A DNA stretch of 64,000 bases from F23-B02 sp963625655 (GTDB lineage Bacteria > Bacillota > Clostridia > Oscillospirales > Oscillospiraceae). Below the pieces are notes generated by a model. The model had not been told where the DNA came from, did no database searches, and saw only the letters and a program-made list of their open reading frames with translations. The stretch is from contig CAVFTS010000001.1 of assembly GCA_963625655.1 (NCBI GenBank), forward strand, positions 57,903 to 121,902. The letters run 5' to 3'. This document shows, piece after piece, positions 16,370-23,516 of the stretch. Position 1 is the stretch's first letter. Each line of letters begins with the position of its first letter. The position numbers and the translations under genes were made by a program.

Positions 16370-18184
16370 ATGCACGAGCGACTGCTTCAAAAAGCGAATA
16401 AGCTGCCAATGCTCCCCGGTGTCTATATTATGAAGGATGCCGAGGACAATGTCATATACGTCGGCAAGGCAAAGAAGCTCAAAAACAGGGTGACGAGCTA
16501 TTTCAGAGGCATTCATCTTCCGAAGGTCGAGGCAATGGTTGAGAAGGTAAACGACTTCAGCGTCATCGTCGTCGAGTCGGAGTTTGAGTCGCTTGTGCTT
16601 GAAAATTCACTCATTAAGCAGTACAAGCCGCATTACAACATCCTGCTCAAGGACGACAAGGGTTATCCGTTCATACGCCTGTGCACGGATGAGCCTTACC
16701 CCAAATTTGAGCTTGTAAACGTCAGGAAGGACGACGGCGCAAAGTATTTCGGCCCCTTCGGAGGCAGGTCTGTTTCCGGGGAAATAATCGACGTGGTGTG
16801 TAAAACGCTCAAGCTGCCGAGCTGCTCAAGGAGCTTTCCGAGGGATATCGGGAAGTGCCGTCCCTGCCTCAACTATCACATGGGGAGCTGCTCCGGCTGG
16901 TGCAGACCTCCCGAAAGGCGGGAGGAGTATGCGGCGCTTATAAGCGAGGCATGCCTCATTCTTGAGGGCAAGCGCAAGGAGCTTGCGCAAAAGCTTAAAG
17001 CCGAAATGGAGCAGGCGTCCGAGGAGCTTCGATTTGAGCTTGCGGCCGAGCTTCGTGACCGTATGAGAGCCGTCGAGAGCCTCTCAAATAAGCAAAATGT
17101 CATTGCTCCGGCGTTCTCGGAAACGGATGCCGTGGGCTTTTTCAGAGGTGCAAAGACCTGCTTTATGGTGCTGCATTTTTATAACGGCGCTTTGCGTGAG
17201 AAGGATACGATGCTGATAGACGAGCCGCTTGAAAGCGACGAGGAGGCGATCTCTCAGCTTTTGCGGCAATACTATATGCAGAGAAACGCATTTCCCAAGC
17301 ACATCCTGCTTCCGATGGAGCCGGAGGACAGGGAGGAGCTGGAGCGGCTATTCACCGACAACGCAGGCGAAAGAGTGTATGTCGAAGTGCCTAAGCGTGG
17401 CGAAAGAATGGCGCTTGTCTCAAAGGCACTCGTAAACGCAAAGGAGGAGACGATCAGAGCGACCAGCGCACAGCAGAGACGAACGAGCGCTCTGAAGTGG
17501 CTGCAAAAAGCGCTGAGCCTAAACGATTACCCGATGAGGATCGAAGCGTTCGACGTTTCAAACCTCGGCGACACCGGCATAGTCGCAGCAATGACCGTTC
17601 ATCGTGACGGCAAGCCGCTCAAGCGTGACTACCGGAAATTTAAGATAACCGACCTTGAGCAGAGAGACGACTATGCAAGTATGCATCAGGCGGTGTACAG
17701 AAGATTCAAACGCTGCTGCGACGGCACAAGCGGCTTTACCGAGCTTCCGCAGCTGCTGCTTATCGATGGCGGCGACCGTCATGCTGCCGTAGCGGAGAAT
17801 GCTCTGAGTGAGCTTGGACTCACGCTCCCGGTGTTCGGAATGGTGAAGGACGACAGGCACAGAACCCGTGCGCTCATATCCTCCGACGGAAGGGAGATCG
17901 GAATAAACGCAAATCAGGCGGTGTTTTCTCTCGTAGGAAGAATACAGGAGGAGACGCACAGATATGCGATAGAATATCAGAGATCGCTGCGCAGCGGAGC
18001 TTTCGGGTCGGAGCTTAATTCCATTCCCGGCGTAGGTGACAAGCGCCGCAACGAGCTGTTACGGCATTTCAAAACACTGAAAGCCATAAAGAACGCAAGC
18101 CTTGAGGAGCTGTGCGAGGCGGTGCCGAAAAACTGCGCACACGCCGTGTACGAGCATTATCACGGAAGTGAGGAATTAAAATGA
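16370..18184 (+). CDS. uvrC: Excinuclease ABC subunit C
   Basis: UvrC makes the 3' and 5' incisions in nucleotide excision repair after UvrB loading. The GIY-YIG nuclease starts at about residue 15 (PGVYIMKDAEDNVIYVGKAK). A cysteine-rich stretch follows (CRPCLNYHMGSCSGWC), then a UVR motif near residue 210 for UvrB contact. The RNase-H-like nuclease domain contains EAFDVSNLGDTG, and a helix-hairpin-helix is at the C-terminus (SIPGVGDKRRNELL). 604 residues is standard. It overlaps rsmD by four bases. uvrA and uvrB are also in this window but far apart. Confidence 0.96.
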   Translation: MHERLLQKANKLPMLPGVYIMKDAEDNVIYVGKAKKLKNRVTSYFRGIHLPKVEAMVEKVNDFSVIVVESEFESLVLENSLIKQYKPHYNILLKDDKGYPFIRLCTDEPYPKFELVNVRKDDGAKYFGPFGGRSVSGEIIDVVCKTLKLPSCSRSFPRDIGKCRPCLNYHMGSCSGWCRPPERREEYAALISEACLILEGKRKELAQKLKAEMEQASEELRFELAAELRDRMRAVESLSNKQNVIAPAFSETDAVGFFRGAKTCFMVLHFYNGALREKDTMLIDEPLESDEEAISQLLRQYYMQRNAFPKHILLPMEPEDREELERLFTDNAGERVYVEVPKRGERMALVSKALVNAKEETIRATSAQQRRTSALKWLQKALSLNDYPMRIEAFDVSNLGDTGIVAAMTVHRDGKPLKRDYRKFKITDLEQRDDYASMHQAVYRRFKRCCDGTSGFTELPQLLLIDGGDRHAAVAENALSELGLTLPVFGMVKDDRHRTRALISSDGREIGINANQAVFSLVGRIQEETHRYAIEYQRSLRSGAFGSELNSIPGVGDKRRNELLRHFKTLKAIKNASLEELCEAVPKNCAHAVYEHYHGSEELK

Positions 18185-18723
18185 GAGTGATCAGCGGAAA
18201 ATCAAAGGGGCGCAAGCTCAGAGAGCCTTCGGATTATGCGATCAGACCGACGACCGACATGGTGAAGGAGTCGGTGTTCAACATCATACAGTTTGACATT
18301 GAGGGACGCTGCGTGCTCGACCTCTTTGCGGGCACGGGTCAGCTCGGCATCGAGTGCCTCAGTCGAGGCGCATCGGACTGCATCTTCGTCGATATGAGTG
18401 CAGAGGCGATAGCGCTCGTTAAGTCGAACCTTAAAACCTGCGGACTTACCGGCAGAGTGGTTCGGGACGACTCGCTGAGCTTTTTAAAGCGGGGGGAGCG
18501 CTACGATCTTATTTTCCTTGACCCGCCCTATGCAGAGGAGCTGCTGAGTCAGGCGCTTCGAATCATTTATTCCGTTGACATCCTGAACGAAGGTGGTATA
18601 ATTGTCTGCGAAAGCCCTCGTGAAAAGCTGCTACCGGAGCCGGAAGCTCCGTATTATAAGATCAAGGAATACCGCTACGGCAGAGTGAAGCTCACGACTA
18701 TCGGTAAGGAGAACAAAAAATGA
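18181..18723 (+). CDS. rsmD: 16S rRNA (guanine-966-N2)-methyltransferase
   Basis: RsmD uses S-adenosylmethionine to methylate G966 of 16S rRNA. It starts with the family signature MRVISGKSKGRKL, has the SAM-binding VLDLFAGTGQLGIE, and the N6/N2-methylase catalytic motif DPPY at residues 114-117. 180 residues is typical. It overlaps uvrC and coaD by four bases each; the rsmD-coaD pair is conserved widely in bacteria. Confidence 0.95.
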   Translation: MRVISGKSKGRKLREPSDYAIRPTTDMVKESVFNIIQFDIEGRCVLDLFAGTGQLGIECLSRGASDCIFVDMSAEAIALVKSNLKTCGLTGRVVRDDSLSFLKRGERYDLIFLDPPYAEELLSQALRIIYSVDILNEGGIIVCESPREKLLPEPEAPYYKIKEYRYGRVKLTTIGKENKK

Positions 18724-19229
18724 GTCTTGCCATATGCCCCGGAAGCTTTGACCCGATAACACTCGGGCACCTGAACATTATACGCAGAGCATCCAAAATT
18801 TTCGACAAGGTCGTCGTCTGCATAATGGTCAACTCCACCAAGACGAAACCGATGTTTTCAATAGACGAGCGTGTTGACATGGCAAAGCGAGTCGTGGAGA
18901 GACTGCCGAACGTCGAGGTCGATACATTTGACGGACTTCTTGCGGAGTATGCCAAGAAGTTCGATCATGCGGTGATCGTTAAGGGGATGAGAGCGGCGTC
19001 CGATTTTGAATACGAGTTTCAGATGAATTTGATAAACAAAAAAATAAACCCCGATCTTGAAACCATGTTCCTGACCGCAAGCGAGAAGTACACCTTTCTC
19101 AGCTCGTCAGTGGTTCGTGAGATGGCGAGCTACGGCGCCGAGCTTACGGGTTTTGTCCCCTGCGAAATTATAGACGAGGTAAAGAATAAAGCTAAAATAT
19201 GGAGGGATCGCAATGGAAAACGAACATAA
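18720..19229 (+). CDS. coaD: Phosphopantetheine adenylyltransferase
   Basis: CoaD catalyses the fourth step of coenzyme A synthesis, joining ATP and 4'-phosphopantetheine to dephospho-CoA. Family motifs are complete: CPGSFDPITLGHLNII with the nucleotide-binding TxGH, VKGMRAASDFEYEFQM, and the C-terminal YTFLSSSVVREMA. 169 residues is normal. The end overlaps the next gene by 17 bases. Confidence 0.96.
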   Translation: MSLAICPGSFDPITLGHLNIIRRASKIFDKVVVCIMVNSTKTKPMFSIDERVDMAKRVVERLPNVEVDTFDGLLAEYAKKFDHAVIVKGMRAASDFEYEFQMNLINKKINPDLETMFLTASEKYTFLSSSVVREMASYGAELTGFVPCEIIDEVKNKAKIWRDRNGKRT

Positions 19230-19740
19230 GGAAGTAATGGAGCTTGTTGAGACCCTGTACACCATGGTGTCCGAGGCGTGGGGCGTTCCTCTCGGAAACG
19301 ATAAGTGCATCGTTGAACGTGAAAAGGCTCTTGCAGTGATTAACGACCTCAAGACGGCGCTCCCCGTCGAAATAGCCGAGGCAAAGCGCCTTGTGTCCGC
19401 AAGAGACGAATTTATCGGCAATGCCAAGCGTGAGGCCGAATCCATCCGCAAGAATGCGGAGGATCGTGCGAGAGCAAAGCTTGAGGAGCAGGCGATCGTA
19501 GATGAGGCAAAGAGACATTCCGTGGAGCTTGTCACCAATGCGGAGATTAAATCCAAGGAGCTGCGCCGTGTTGCCAACGAGTATGTCGAGGAGATACTTC
19601 GCCGTACCGAGGAAAGTGTTGCCGAGGCACTCAAGGCGATAAACCGCTCCCGTGCCAGCTTTATTAACCTTGCCGGCAGCGCCGATGAGACGGTGGAGAA
19701 ACCGGAGACCGAGAACGCCGCCGAACCCGAAGAAAACTGA
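19213..19740 (+). CDS. Coiled-coil protein of unknown function downstream of coaD
   Basis: A 175-residue soluble protein, rich in Glu, Lys and Ala. Residues about 60-150 form a long predicted coiled coil (AKREAESIRKNAEDRARAKL and neighbours), reminiscent of ATP-synthase b-subunit or DivIVA-like coiled coils but without a membrane segment. The start MENEHKEVMELVETLYTMVS looks like a separate helical cap and the acidic C-tail is probably disordered. GGAGGGATCGCA provides a ribosome site inside the coaD end. Similar proteins follow coaD in several Clostridia, as far as I recall, and may have a cell-division role; nothing in the sequence proves this. Confidence 0.75.
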   Translation: MENEHKEVMELVETLYTMVSEAWGVPLGNDKCIVEREKALAVINDLKTALPVEIAEAKRLVSARDEFIGNAKREAESIRKNAEDRARAKLEEQAIVDEAKRHSVELVTNAEIKSKELRRVANEYVEEILRRTEESVAEALKAINRSRASFINLAGSADETVEKPETENAAEPEEN

Positions 19741-19752
19741 AATACGAATATG

Positions 19753-19791
19753 AAAAATGCTTGCTCCGACTGCACGGAGCAAGCATTTTTT
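19753..19791. terminator. Bidirectional terminator between convergent genes
   Basis: A 16-bp perfect stem (19753-19768 with 19775-19790) flanked by A and T runs on both sides. It ends the uvrC-rsmD-coaD operon on the plus strand and the minus-strand gene at 19817. Confidence 0.92.
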
Positions 19792-19816
19792 ACGTCTGTT
19801 TTTATGGATGCGACGA

Positions 19817-20128
19817 TCAGGTCGGCTCGTATGCCTTGCCGATCTCGTTGCCGTCTGCATCGTAGTCGATGCATTCCATGAGCTGCGGATCGACACGACT
19901 CTGCTTTTTTATGGTCATGCCGACACCCTGATTGTTAAAGACCCAAATGTAGTTGTTCCACGTTCCGGGGTCCTTTTTTCTGAACACGGTGGTCTCGTTT
20001 ATGCGGCAGAATTTAGCTCTGCCCTCCGCCGTATCCAAAAGATCGCCGGGGCCGGTATAAAAAAGCTCATCACTGTAGTTGTACTGATCCTCATCACTGA
20101 TCTCACGTTTGATGTCTTCCTGTGACAT
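19817..20128 (-). CDS. Hypothetical protein (103 aa)
   Basis: I do not recognise a family. It is a soluble, acidic 103-residue protein rich in aromatic residues, with a middle segment TWNNYIWVFNNQGVGMTIKK that could be a beta-hairpin and a tyrosine-rich start (DEDQYNYSDELFYTGPGDLL). The frame extends upstream, but the ATG at 20128 has GGAGG seven bases before it. A well-formed promoter (20153-20181) and a terminator on the other side make it a stand-alone transcription unit, so it is very likely a real gene. Confidence 0.8.
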   Translation of the reverse strand: MSQEDIKREISDEDQYNYSDELFYTGPGDLLDTAEGRAKFCRINETTVFRKKDPGTWNNYIWVFNNQGVGMTIKKQSRVDPQLMECIDYDADGNEIGKAYEPT

Positions 20129-20152
20129 GGCAAACCTCCGAAGTTTTTTTAC

Positions 20153-20181
20153 ATTGTACCACGGATAAGCGGCACTTGCAA
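20153..20181 (-). promoter_or_regulatory. Promoter of the hypothetical gene at 19817
   Basis: On the minus strand, TTGCAA (20181-20176), a 17-base spacer and TACAAT (20158-20153). Confidence 0.65.
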
Positions 20182-20224
20182 GCGCATAAATCAGCATGTT
20201 TTAAAACTTTTTGTCCCAAGCTTA

Positions 20225-20254
20225 TTGACATTCTTAACTAATGGTTGGTAAAAT
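20225..20254 (+). promoter_or_regulatory. Promoter of the phosphorelay/GH3 operon
   Basis: A perfect TTGACA (20225-20230), an 18-base spacer and TAAAAT (20249-20254), 39 bases before the response-regulator ATG. It is the only good promoter seen before the terminator at 29951, so it may drive all seven genes. Confidence 0.7.
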
Positions 20255-20292
20255 AACAAAAACGGCTCATTTATGATTGAGGTGACTGCACA

Positions 20293-21015
20293 ATGTATAA
20301 AGCAATAATCGTCGAGGACGACCTTATGGTCTGTGCGATACTTGAAAAGCAATTCGGGAGGTTTCCGCAGCTGAAGCTTGTCGGCAGCTTCAGAAGGGGT
20401 GCGGAAGCAATGGATTTTCTTGCGGACGACCCCGATGGCGCCGACCTGATAATCCTCGACTACTATATGCCGAACATGACGGGTCTGGAATTTTTAAAGG
20501 AACTGCGAAAGACAAATACAAAGGTGCAGGTCATAATGATAACATCCGCCAACGACTATTCCGTCATAAGGGAAGCAATGTGCTGCGGTGTGTGCGATTA
20601 CATCCTAAAGCCATTTACGTCGCTGCGGCTGGAAAAGGCATACAGCAAGTTTGATACCGTTATGAAGCTTACCCGTGATACACATGTATGGACGCAGGAG
20701 AAGGTGGACACTCTGCTTTGCCCGTACCGCCATTACAGCACCGACTCTGCCGACGACGAGAGCGGATACAAGGCGAGCAAGATCAATGCGACGACGCTTG
20801 AAAACATCCGTGAGTATATGCAGGCGAATGCGGGTAAAAAGATGCCGCTTACAGAGGTCAGCCAAGGTATGGGACTTTCGACCGTCACCGTGCGCAGGTA
20901 CTTAAAGCACCTCAACCAGCTCAACGAGGTCAAGATAACGCTCGACTGCAAAACCGGCGGCAGACCGTCCGAGATTTTTGAGTACAGAGGAGTTGAAGGC
21001 AATGAACGGGTTTGA
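20293..21015 (+). CDS. Response regulator, CitB/DcuR-like output domain
   Basis: A 240-residue two-domain regulator. Receiver domain at residues 1-120: acidic pair at Asp9/Asp10, phosphoacceptor Asp56 in IILDYYMPNMTG, the switch TS in MITSAND, and the lysine in ILKPF. The C-terminal half has a helix-turn-helix (LTEVSQGMGLSTVTVRRYLK) in the manner of CitB/DcuR regulators, which normally pair with CitA/DcuS kinases sensing citrate or C4-dicarboxylates. No such sensor is next to it; instead an HPt protein and a hybrid kinase are in the same operon. It is probably the final receiver and DNA-binding output of that relay. It overlaps the HPt gene by 14 bases. Confidence 0.88.
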   Translation: MYKAIIVEDDLMVCAILEKQFGRFPQLKLVGSFRRGAEAMDFLADDPDGADLIILDYYMPNMTGLEFLKELRKTNTKVQVIMITSANDYSVIREAMCCGVCDYILKPFTSLRLEKAYSKFDTVMKLTRDTHVWTQEKVDTLLCPYRHYSTDSADDESGYKASKINATTLENIREYMQANAGKKMPLTEVSQGMGLSTVTVRRYLKHLNQLNEVKITLDCKTGGRPSEIFEYRGVEGNERV

Positions 21016-21355
21016 GATGCGTTTCAGGGCTGCCGGAAACGACTATGACGCAGCGCTTGAGCGTACCGCAGGCGATGCCGAGCTTTTGGGGCAGCTTATG
21101 CTGATGTTTAAGTCCGACGGCGGCTTTGCCGCTCTTTCGAAGGCACTTGAAGACGGAGACTGCAAGGCAGCGTTTGCGGCTGCGCACTCGCTTAAAGGAA
21201 GCAGCGGAATGCTCGGAATGGATCCGCTGTTTGCCGTGATGTCAGAGATCACCGAGACACTCAGAGCGGGGGAGCTTGAGGCTGCAAAAAATGCGTTCCC
21301 CAAGGCAAAGGACGAGTACGAAAAGGTGCTTGCTATCATCGGGGAGCCGTGCTGA
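21002..21355 (+). CDS. Histidine phosphotransfer (HPt) protein
   Basis: A 117-residue stand-alone HPt domain. The phosphorylatable histidine is His62 in AAHSLKGSSGMLGM, the standard HPt signature. Such proteins shuttle phosphate between the receiver of a hybrid kinase and a final response regulator. The frame runs upstream to a TTG at 20978, but the ATG at 21002 has GAGGAG nine bases before it. It overlaps the response-regulator gene by 14 bases and is followed, with a one-base gap, by the ICMT-like gene. Confidence 0.9.
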   Translation: MNGFEMRFRAAGNDYDAALERTAGDAELLGQLMLMFKSDGGFAALSKALEDGDCKAAFAAAHSLKGSSGMLGMDPLFAVMSEITETLRAGELEAAKNAFPKAKDEYEKVLAIIGEPC

Positions 21356-21356
21356 C

Positions 21357-21899
21357 ATGAAGGCGGAGAAACTTCTTCCCGCCGCAGGATTTGCATGCTT
21401 TGCGGCAAAGGAGCTGAGCGATATCTCTCCGAAGCTTCGCACAAAGCTGCCGGAGAGCATCGGCGCAATAGAATATGCGGCGGGCATCGGCGCCGTTGCT
21501 GCGGGAACTCTGTTGCAGATCAAAAAGCTGCGAAGCGTTCCAAAGTGTGCGGTCGCAGCGGCGTTTCTCGGAATGCAGATGTACGTTCTGTTCGGCTGCT
21601 TTTCGGGAAAGGATGCATATTGCGAAAACGGAAAGCAGAGCGTCTACGACAAAGGACCGTATGCGCTGTGCCGCCATCCGGGACTCATTGCTTTTGCGGG
21701 AGCCTATGCTTCGCTTTGCGCCGGAACGGATTTTCCGAAGCGGACTGCGGCAGTGCTTACGCTGCTTGACCTGTTGCTCGTGATTTTTGAGGATGTGCTT
21801 GTGTTCCCCAAGACCCTTTCGGGCTATGACGGGTATAAAAAAACAACGCCGTTTCTGATTCCGACGGCGGAAAGTATAAAGAGATTTTTAGAAAAATAA
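21357..21899 (+). CDS. Integral membrane protein, isoprenylcysteine methyltransferase (ICMT)-like
   Basis: A 180-residue protein with about five hydrophobic segments. YDKGPYALCRHPGLIAFAGA resembles the SAM-binding loop of the ICMT/phospholipid methyltransferase superfamily (GPYxxxRHPxY). Family members methylate lipids, prenyl-cysteines or other membrane substrates; bacterial substrates are mostly unknown. The second conserved patch, with an E-E pair, is not clear: only one stretch, IFEDVLVFPKTLSGYDGYKK, is in the right place. The start is the ATG one base after the HPt stop, with GGGGAG 11 bases upstream. It is the second non-signalling gene type in a phosphorelay operon, so a membrane-directed output is plausible. 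Confidence 0.65.
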   Translation: MKAEKLLPAAGFACFAAKELSDISPKLRTKLPESIGAIEYAAGIGAVAAGTLLQIKKLRSVPKCAVAAAFLGMQMYVLFGCFSGKDAYCENGKQSVYDKGPYALCRHPGLIAFAGAYASLCAGTDFPKRTAAVLTLLDLLLVIFEDVLVFPKTLSGYDGYKKTTPFLIPTAESIKRFLEK

Positions 21900-21914
21900 C
21901 TGCGGATATTGAGT

Positions 21915-23516
21915 ATGACGTTTCAACAGGAACTGGGCCGTATGTCCAAGTCTGAGCTGTGGCAGGAATATTGCGGCTATCTTGATCTGAATATAACTGA
22001 ATATATGTATATCCAAAAGCGCCTTATGGAGGAGCAGATTGAGCTTTGGAGCAAAAGCCCCCTCGGCAAGAGCCTTCTCAAAGGCGAGACGCCGCACACC
22101 ATCGAGGAGTTAAGGCGGATGCTTCCGCTTACGAGGTACGAGGACTATGCGGATATACTTTTTAAAAGGGATCCTGAGCTTCTGCCCGGCGTTCCGATGA
22201 TATGGATAGAGACGACGTGGGAGGGCGGACTTCGCCCGATAAAAATAGCGCCCTACACAAGGAGCATGCTGGATTCGTACAAGCACAATCTCATCGCCAT
22301 GGCGATGCTCGTTTCCGGCAAGAAAAAGGGTGACTTTGACCTTCGACCGGGATACCGCTTCCTTTACGGTGGAGCGCCGCTGCCTTACGAAACGGGGCTT
22401 GTGCCGTCGCTGCTGAACGAGGAAATGCGCTTTGAGTGGCTGCCGGACAGCGATGAATATGCGAACCTGAGCTTCAGCGAACGCATTAAAAAAGGCTTTA
22501 AAATGGCATTTAAGGGCGGGATTGATTACTTCTTTGCCATGGGCAGCGTCGCAAACTACATAACCGAAAATTTTGAAAAGCAGATCTCCGGCGGCGGGGG
22601 AGGGAAAACGAAGGTCTCACCTGCAATGGCGGTGAAATACCTGAAGGCAAAACGCCGCTGTCGACGCGAGGGACGAAGCATTCGTCCGGCGGATCTGTTT
22701 ACCATCACCGGCTTCGGCTGTACGGGGACGGACGGAAAGTGCTACAAAGACAGGCTCTCAAAGGCTTGGGGAGTAACGCCGGTGGAGCTTATCGCCGGAA
22801 CGGAATCTACCTGCGTAGGCTGCGACACATGGGAGCAGCGGGGCATGGTACTGTTTCCCGACTCCTGCTTTTACGAGTTCATACCCGAAGCGGAAATGCT
22901 CAAAAGCCTTGACGACGAAAGCTACGTTCCCGAAACCTGTCTTATAAACGAGGTCAAGGTCGGCGCAAAATACGAGATCGTCATAAGCGTTCTGCATGGA
23001 GGCGCATTCATGCGCTATCGGATAGGCGACGTTTACCGCTGCCTTGAGGAGAGTACAGGGGGCAGTCTGCCGAGATTTACATACGTTGACAGGATCCCGA
23101 CCGTCATCGACATTGCGGGCTTTACAAGGATCACGCAAAAGTCGATCTCGGAGGTCATACGCCTTTCAAAGCTCGGCATAGGCGACTTTATCGCGCGCAA
23201 GGAGTTTGACGAAAACAATACGCCGTTTTTACATATGTACCTCGAAATAACGCCGGAGGCGCAGAGGAGCGACGTTGTTACAAAGAAGGTTTTAAGCGAG
23301 CATCTTGCGGTCTATTTCAGATACTTCGACAGCGACTATGATGACCTCAAAAAGCTTCTGAACATCGAGCCGCTTCAGCTTACCGTATTGCCGTACGGGA
23401 GCATTGCCGCCTTTGAAAGCGAACGAAAACTAAAGCTTCGGCGCATAAATACCGATGACTATTTTATGAACAGCCTGCTCATGTACGCAGAAAAACTCGG
23501 ATCGGAGGAGCGTTAA
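21915..23516 (+). CDS. GH3-superfamily protein (putative acyl-adenylate/amidosynthetase type)
   Basis: A 533-residue protein of the GH3 superfamily, best known from plant enzymes that adenylate jasmonate or auxin and join it to amino acids. Visible family features: LMEEQIELWSKSPLGKSLL near the start, the second motif as ELIAGTEST at about residue 290, followed by LFPDSCFYEFIPEAE, and the third motif RYRIGDV at residues 367-373. The first nucleotide-binding motif, usually SSGTSxG, is replaced by ETTWEGG at residues 99-105, so adenylation activity is uncertain. The start is the ATG at 21915, with GCGGA eight bases upstream; a TTG two codons earlier is less likely. Bacterial GH3 proteins have no assigned function that I know of. 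Confidence 0.85.
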   Translation: MTFQQELGRMSKSELWQEYCGYLDLNITEYMYIQKRLMEEQIELWSKSPLGKSLLKGETPHTIEELRRMLPLTRYEDYADILFKRDPELLPGVPMIWIETTWEGGLRPIKIAPYTRSMLDSYKHNLIAMAMLVSGKKKGDFDLRPGYRFLYGGAPLPYETGLVPSLLNEEMRFEWLPDSDEYANLSFSERIKKGFKMAFKGGIDYFFAMGSVANYITENFEKQISGGGGGKTKVSPAMAVKYLKAKRRCRREGRSIRPADLFTITGFGCTGTDGKCYKDRLSKAWGVTPVELIAGTESTCVGCDTWEQRGMVLFPDSCFYEFIPEAEMLKSLDDESYVPETCLINEVKVGAKYEIVISVLHGGAFMRYRIGDVYRCLEESTGGSLPRFTYVDRIPTVIDIAGFTRITQKSISEVIRLSKLGIGDFIARKEFDENNTPFLHMYLEITPEAQRSDVVTKKVLSEHLAVYFRYFDSDYDDLKKLLNIEPLQLTVLPYGSIAAFESERKLKLRRINTDDYFMNSLLMYAEKLGSEER

